A stretch of DNA of 64,000 nt from SB11 sp964584305. Lineage in GTDB: Bacteria; Bacteroidota; Bacteroidia; UBA8524. The notes beneath the pieces were generated by a model. That model had not been told where the DNA came from. It saw nothing but the letters and a program-made list of their open reading frames with translations, and did not search any database. The position numbers were made by a program, and so were the translations under genes. This document shows positions 61,153 through 64,000 of the stretch, piece by piece. Position 1 is the first letter of the stretch, and each line of letters begins with the position of its first letter. The stretch lies in NCBI GenBank assembly GCA_964584305.1, contig CAZOZL010000003.1:291193-355192 (forward strand). The letters run 5' to 3'.

Positions 61153-61175
61153 ATTTTTGTTATCAGTAAAAGATG

Positions 61176-61346
61176 AAGACCGTTGCAAGATAAAACCTTC
61201 GCTTTCCTGCCAGTACGTATAAGTGCTGTGTTTTCCTATAAGAATAGGATTAAAGTCTATATTCTGTTACCTATTACAGCACAAAGGCGGACTTAAATCC
61301 ACCTTTGTGCTGTAATTCTCATAAGCGGTAGGTTTCAACCTATCGC
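61176..61346. repeat. Composite dispersed repeat
   Basis: AAGACCGTTGCAAG (61176-61189) and the following GCTTTCCTGCCAGTAC match the minus strand of 38846-38985. Inside is a 44-base palindromic copy (61273-61316) of the 13880-13939 palindrome, then ATAAGCGGTAGGTTTCAACC, forming the hairpin 61325-61346. It combines both repeat modules seen separately elsewhere. Confidence 0.65.
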
Positions 61347-61447
61347 AATGTTAATAGTATGATTTTTAATAGAACTGCCAAAATAAGATTTCATGGTTGT
61401 TATGCTGTTAGCCATGCAGACCATATTCACCTACAAGTAAAAATAAA

Positions 61448-61482
61448 AAAAGCACCCTAAAAATTAGAGTGCTTTTCAATAT
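61448..61482 (-). terminator. Terminator of rplU-rpmA
   Basis: On the minus strand AAGCACTCTAA pairs with the complement in TTAGGGTGCTT (one G-T type mismatch) over an ATTTT-like loop, followed by a run of Ts. It lies about 20 bases past the rpmA stop. Confidence 0.7.
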
Positions 61483-61501
61483 ATCCTAAGAAAATAAATA
61501 C

Positions 61502-62124
61502 TTATTCTTTTTCTTCTTTTTTGGCTGCTTTAGGTGTAGCAGGTTTCTTTTTAGGAGCAGCTTTAGCCTTTGGTTTTTCAGGGGTTACTTCAACGGCAGG
61601 TGCTTCTTCTACTTTTGCCTCAGCAGTAGTGTCTTTTTCTACCTTATCCTCAACCTTAGCTTCTTTTTTAGGAGCAGCCTTTTTAGCTTTTGGTTTTTCT
61701 TCAACAATAACTTCTTGTANNNNNNNNNNNNNNNNNNNNNNNNNNNNNNNNNNNNNNNNNNNNNNNNNNNNNNNNNNNNNNNNNNNNNNNNNNNNNNNNN
61801 NNNNNNNNNNNNNNNNNNNTTTTTAGGAGCAGCCTTTTTAGCTTTTGGTTTTTCTTCAACAATAACTTCTTGTATCGGTGCTATGGATACAAAAGAGCGA
61901 TTGTCTTTGCGTTTTCTAAAAACAACAGTACCATCAATCATAGCAAAAAGAGTATGGTCTTTACCTAAACCAACATTTTCGCCAGGGTGGTGTTTTGTAC
62001 CCCGTTGTCTTACTATTATATTACCTGCAATAGCTGCTTGACCACCAAATATTTTAACACCTAAGCGTTTACTATGCGATTCGCGTCCGTTTTTTGAGCT
62101 ACCGGCACCTTTTTTATGAGCCAT
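61502..62124 (-). CDS. rpmA: 50S ribosomal protein L27 with charged tail, interrupted by assembly gap
   Basis: The first 85 residues are canonical L27 (MAHKKGAGSSKNGRESHSKRLG, GNIIVRQRGTKHHPGENVG, GTVVFRKRKDNRSFV). They continue into a Lys/Ala/Glu/Pro-rich tail (EEKPKAKKAAPK) that runs into 100 N at 61720-61819. The flanks of the N run share an exact 55-base duplicate (61665-61719 equals 61820-61874). Merging it restores one open frame with a stop at 61502-61504 and a protein of about 155 residues whose tail includes KVEEAPAVEVTPEKPKAKA. Read through the N run as given, the frame is wrong. L27 lies near the peptidyl transferase centre. Confidence 0.9.
61720..61819. other. Assembly gap (100 N)
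   Basis: Exactly 100 unknown bases inside rpmA. The 55 bases on the left are identical to the 55 on the right, so the contigs probably overlap and the gap length is a placeholder. Confidence 0.97.
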
Positions 62125-62159
62125 TGTATTATACTTTTAAATTTTTACTATGAAACAAA

Positions 62160-62474
62160 TTAAGCAGTAATACCTGCAATTTTAATTTTTGTAAATTGTT
62201 GTCTGTGTCCATTTTGTTTTTGATACCCCTTGCGGCGTTTCTTTTTAAACACAATTACTTTATCCCCCTTCAAGTGTTCTATCACTTCGGCAGTAACTTT
62301 TGCGCCTTCAACAGTGGGAGCACCTACTTTTATATCACCATCATTATCCACCAAAAGAACCTTGTCAAAATCAACCTTATCGCCTGATTTGTTTTGGTTC
62401 ATACGGTGAACAAAAATAGTTTGGTCTTTCTCCACTTTAAACTGCTGACCAGCTATTTCTACTATTACGTACAT
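62160..62474 (-). CDS. rplU: 50S ribosomal protein L21
   Basis: A 104-residue L21: MYVIVEIAGQQFKVEKDQTIFVHRM, KVLLVDNDGDIKVGAPTVEGAKVTAEVIEHLKGDKVIVFKKKRRKGYQKQNGHRQQFTKIKI. The KKRRKGYQKxxGHRQ run is the 23S rRNA-binding signature. rplU-rpmA is the canonical pair, 35 bases apart, with an upstream Bacteroidota promoter. Confidence 0.98.
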   Translation of the reverse strand: MYVIVEIAGQQFKVEKDQTIFVHRMNQNKSGDKVDFDKVLLVDNDGDIKVGAPTVEGAKVTAEVIEHLKGDKVIVFKKKRRKGYQKQNGHRQQFTKIKIAGITA

Positions 62475-62497
62475 TTACTTAATTTTTTTAAGGACGG

Positions 62498-62527
62498 CAA
62501 AGATACAAAAACCACCAATAAATCAAA
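62498..62527 (-). promoter_or_regulatory. Promoter of rplU-rpmA
   Basis: On the minus strand TTTG (62527-62524), an 18-base spacer and TATCTTTG (62505-62498) match the Bacteroidota consensus. The leader before ATG 62474 is about 20 bases. Confidence 0.65.
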
Positions 62528-62560
62528 ACAATAGATTGAAAGAAAAACCATTGGGTGGCA

Positions 62561-62929
62561 TTAAATTCTATCCAACGTTTCTTTGGTAAATGCCGATTCT
62601 TTTTTGTTGCCTGTGTTTAGCGTACTTGCAGGCTCAAAAAGCATAATTTCGACTTCGTTTTTTGCAACAGGTTTATGCTCTACTCCTTTGGGTATAATGC
62701 ATAATTCGCCTTTGTTTAGTTCAATAGTTTTGTCTCTTAGCTCAATAGTAAGTTGCCCTTTCACAACAAAAAATAGTTCATCTTCATTATCATGTGTATG
62801 CCATACAAACTCACCCTTTAGTTTAGCTAATTTTATATGCTGCCCGTTTAGCTCGCCCACTATTTTAGGATTCCAATAATCAGAAAACTGAGATAACTTT
62901 TCGGCAATATTAACTTTACTAATTTCCAT
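62561..62929 (-). CDS. Cupin domain protein
   Basis: A 122-residue single-domain cupin. Motif 1 is FVWHTHDNEDELFFVVKGQLTIEL (two His and a Glu as metal ligands) and motif 2 is LNKGELCIIPKGVEHKPVAKNEVEIMLFEP with the fourth ligand His. A bound metal is therefore expected. The substrate is unknown; such small cupins are often mannose-6-phosphate isomerase-like or act as sensors. It lies 28 bases after the fic gene stop on the same strand. Confidence 0.88.
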   Translation of the reverse strand: MEISKVNIAEKLSQFSDYWNPKIVGELNGQHIKLAKLKGEFVWHTHDNEDELFFVVKGQLTIELRDKTIELNKGELCIIPKGVEHKPVAKNEVEIMLFEPASTLNTGNKKESAFTKETLDRI

Positions 62930-62956
62930 TTTGTAAAAATAGAGAAATACTTGTGT

Positions 62957-63916
62957 TTACTTAGTATATCTATATTTCGTCAATCTTTTATCGCCATGTT
63001 TTGTTAAAATTTGCTTTTCTACTGCCCATTTTAAATCTCGGCTGGCAGTGGCTTGGCTTATCTCTTTATAGTTTTGCAAATAATCTTTTCTGCTAAATTC
63101 TTGTGTTTTTAATGTATCCTTAAATAGTTCAATTCTGTCTTTAGTTATAAGTGTTCTATTTTGTGTTTGTAATAAGTTTTCTAATGCCCGCAGTATAATA
63201 GTAAGCATATACTGAATAAAGGGCGTGGATTGTCCTAATTTGTCCGATTTGCTTAATGCGTTGTAATAATTTGCTTGATTTTTTTTGATTAAACTTTCTA
63301 CTGGCAGGTATTCAAACACGGGGTAGTGTTGCATTAGGATTAACGTTTGCCACAATCTACCCATTCTACCATTACCATCCATAAATGGATGTATAAATTC
63401 AAGTTCATAATGAAAGACACAACTTTTTATCAATACAATATCTTTATTGTTTTTGAGGTAGGTAAACAAATTATTCATTAATGCTTTAACTAATTGCCCG
63501 CTTGGTGCAATGTGTTCTACTTTCAACCCTTTTACTATCCCTACATTTTTTATTCTTAATTTTCCTGCTTTGTCAATCAATCCTCGCATTAAAACTCCGT
63601 GTGCTTTTTCTAAATGGCTTAAGCTATTAGGATTGAACGATTGTAATTGCTCATACACTTTTATTGCATTTTGTACTTCAACAATATCTTTTTGTGGAGC
63701 AATTATTCTTTTACCGTCTAATAGTGCTGTAATCTGCTGTTCTGATAGTGTGTTCCCTTCAATTTCTAATGATGATTGAATGGTTTTTATACGGTTTTTT
63801 TTCCGTAGCTCTGTGGGTGGCTTGTGTAAATGTACAGCATTTATTTCTCCTAATTTCTCTGATATAGAAGCAATTAGGTGTACTATGGTTTCTGTTATTT
63901 GGTAAGGTGGTTTCAT
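62957..63916 (-). CDS. Fic-domain AMP-transferase with N-terminal inhibitory motif and winged helix
   Basis: A 319-residue Fic protein. The active-site motif IHPFMDGNGRMGR (His176-Arg187) is complete, so AMP transfer (or another phosphate transfer) from nucleotide to a target hydroxyl is expected. The inhibitory alpha-helix motif S-x3-E-G is at 49-54 (SSLEIEGN), marking class II self-inhibited Fic. A C-terminal winged helix (about 265-319, FSRKDYLQNYKEISQATASRDLKWAVEKQIL) could bind DNA. A perfect palindrome lies at its start. No antitoxin gene is visible. It shares a strand with the cupin. Confidence 0.93.
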   Translation of the reverse strand: MKPPYQITETIVHLIASISEKLGEINAVHLHKPPTELRKKNRIKTIQSSLEIEGNTLSEQQITALLDGKRIIAPQKDIVEVQNAIKVYEQLQSFNPNSLSHLEKAHGVLMRGLIDKAGKLRIKNVGIVKGLKVEHIAPSGQLVKALMNNLFTYLKNNKDIVLIKSCVFHYELEFIHPFMDGNGRMGRLWQTLILMQHYPVFEYLPVESLIKKNQANYYNALSKSDKLGQSTPFIQYMLTIILRALENLLQTQNRTLITKDRIELFKDTLKTQEFSRKDYLQNYKEISQATASRDLKWAVEKQILTKHGDKRLTKYRYTK

Positions 63917-63920
63917 TATA

Positions 63921-63944
63921 TGATACTATCATTTGATAGTATCA
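63921..63944. promoter_or_regulatory. Palindromic operator candidate at fic start
   Basis: TGATACTATCA (63921-63931) and TGATAGTATCA (63934-63944) are perfect inverted arms with a TT centre, four bases from the fic ATG. A CATCTTTG promoter-like element (minus strand, 63949-63942) overlaps one arm, so a bound protein would block transcription. Confidence 0.65.
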
Positions 63945-64000
63945 AAGATGGTGAAATTTGTTCTAAATTATAGGTTATTTCCCCATAGTTTCTACTTTCC

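Larger units (their letters stand above)
61153..61501. other. Intergenic composite repeat region
   Basis: This 349-base gap contains a composite repeat (61176-61346) and, near 61450-61482, AAAAAAAGCACCCTAAAAATTAGAGTGCTTTT, a hairpin of AAAGCACTCTAA type that should terminate the rpmA transcript coming from the right. No gene. Confidence 0.65.

Noticed and set aside
61521..62041. Plus-strand frames across rpmA and the N run
   Set aside because: They are antisense to the Lys/Ala/Glu-rich L27 tail and only appear long because of biased codons and the N run.
1..64000. CRISPR arrays, tRNA/rRNA genes, prophage or transposase genes
   Set aside because: I looked for regular direct repeats with spacers, cloverleaf-like segments and transposase or phage genes and found none. 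The palindromic repeats lack the regular spacing of CRISPR.

Overview
The window is a chromosomal segment of an AT-rich member of the Bacteroidota. The signs are the Bacteroidota promoter motif TAnnTTTG upstream of many genes, a fused MurF-alanine racemase, a 287-residue primary sigma factor without region 1.1, an ATP synthase operon without its beta and epsilon genes, a large PKD protein with a gliding-motility (type IX secretion type B) C-terminal domain, an SprE/PorW-like lipoprotein, and several small Bacteroidota-restricted families (DUF4834, DUF1573, DUF6265). A run of exactly 100 N at 61720-61819, flanked by an exact 55-nt duplication, suggests a short-read draft or metagenome-assembled genome. 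I cannot place it below phylum from the sequence alone.

Layout. 1-12000 is the S10-spc-alpha ribosomal protein cluster, from a partial rplB through secY, infA, rpmJ, rpoA and rplQ, ending at a strong terminator. 12190-13785 holds three envelope or secreted proteins: a thioredoxin-like lipoprotein, an OB-fold protein and a YceI-like protein. carA and eno follow, then three lipoproteins, the giant PKD protein and a DivIC/FtsB-like division protein. 23700-30100 is a minus-strand block: TfoX-like protein, a membrane protein, M23-LysM peptidase, ribF, tag and murF-alr. 30500-33730 carries an M28 peptidase, rsmA and mgtE. 34100-37850 has feoAB, the primary sigma factor and recX. 37900-43150 has tandem DUF1573 genes, a PLP desulfhydrase/deaminase, an M1 aminopeptidase, a DUF4468-like secreted protein and a DUF4834 protein. 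43400-48400 is sprE followed by a class A penicillin-binding protein. 48580-55223 is a plus-strand operon running from a membrane-anchored coil protein and a bactofilin through atpZ, an AtpI-like gene and atpB-E-F-H-A-G. The rest has two small secreted proteins, rnr, a polyprenyl synthetase, a WG-repeat protein, rplU-rpmA (interrupted by the assembly gap), a cupin and a Fic-domain protein.

How the genes work together. Most of the window is housekeeping: translation, transcription (rpoA, sigma), Sec export, ATP synthesis, glycolysis and cell-wall synthesis (murF-alr, PBP1A, M23 peptidase, divIC). The envelope genes fit a type IX secretion lifestyle. The accessory interest lies mainly in the intergenic DNA. 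There is a dispersed palindromic repeat family (a 60-bp perfect palindrome at 13880 with a diverged copy at 61273), a MITE-like 140-bp element at 38846 whose pieces recur at 61176, CGTCATTGCGAG-type repeats, a palindromic operator at the fic start, an iron-operator candidate before feoA, and a stem-loop between atpE and atpF. No tRNA, rRNA, CRISPR array, prophage or insertion sequence was recognised.
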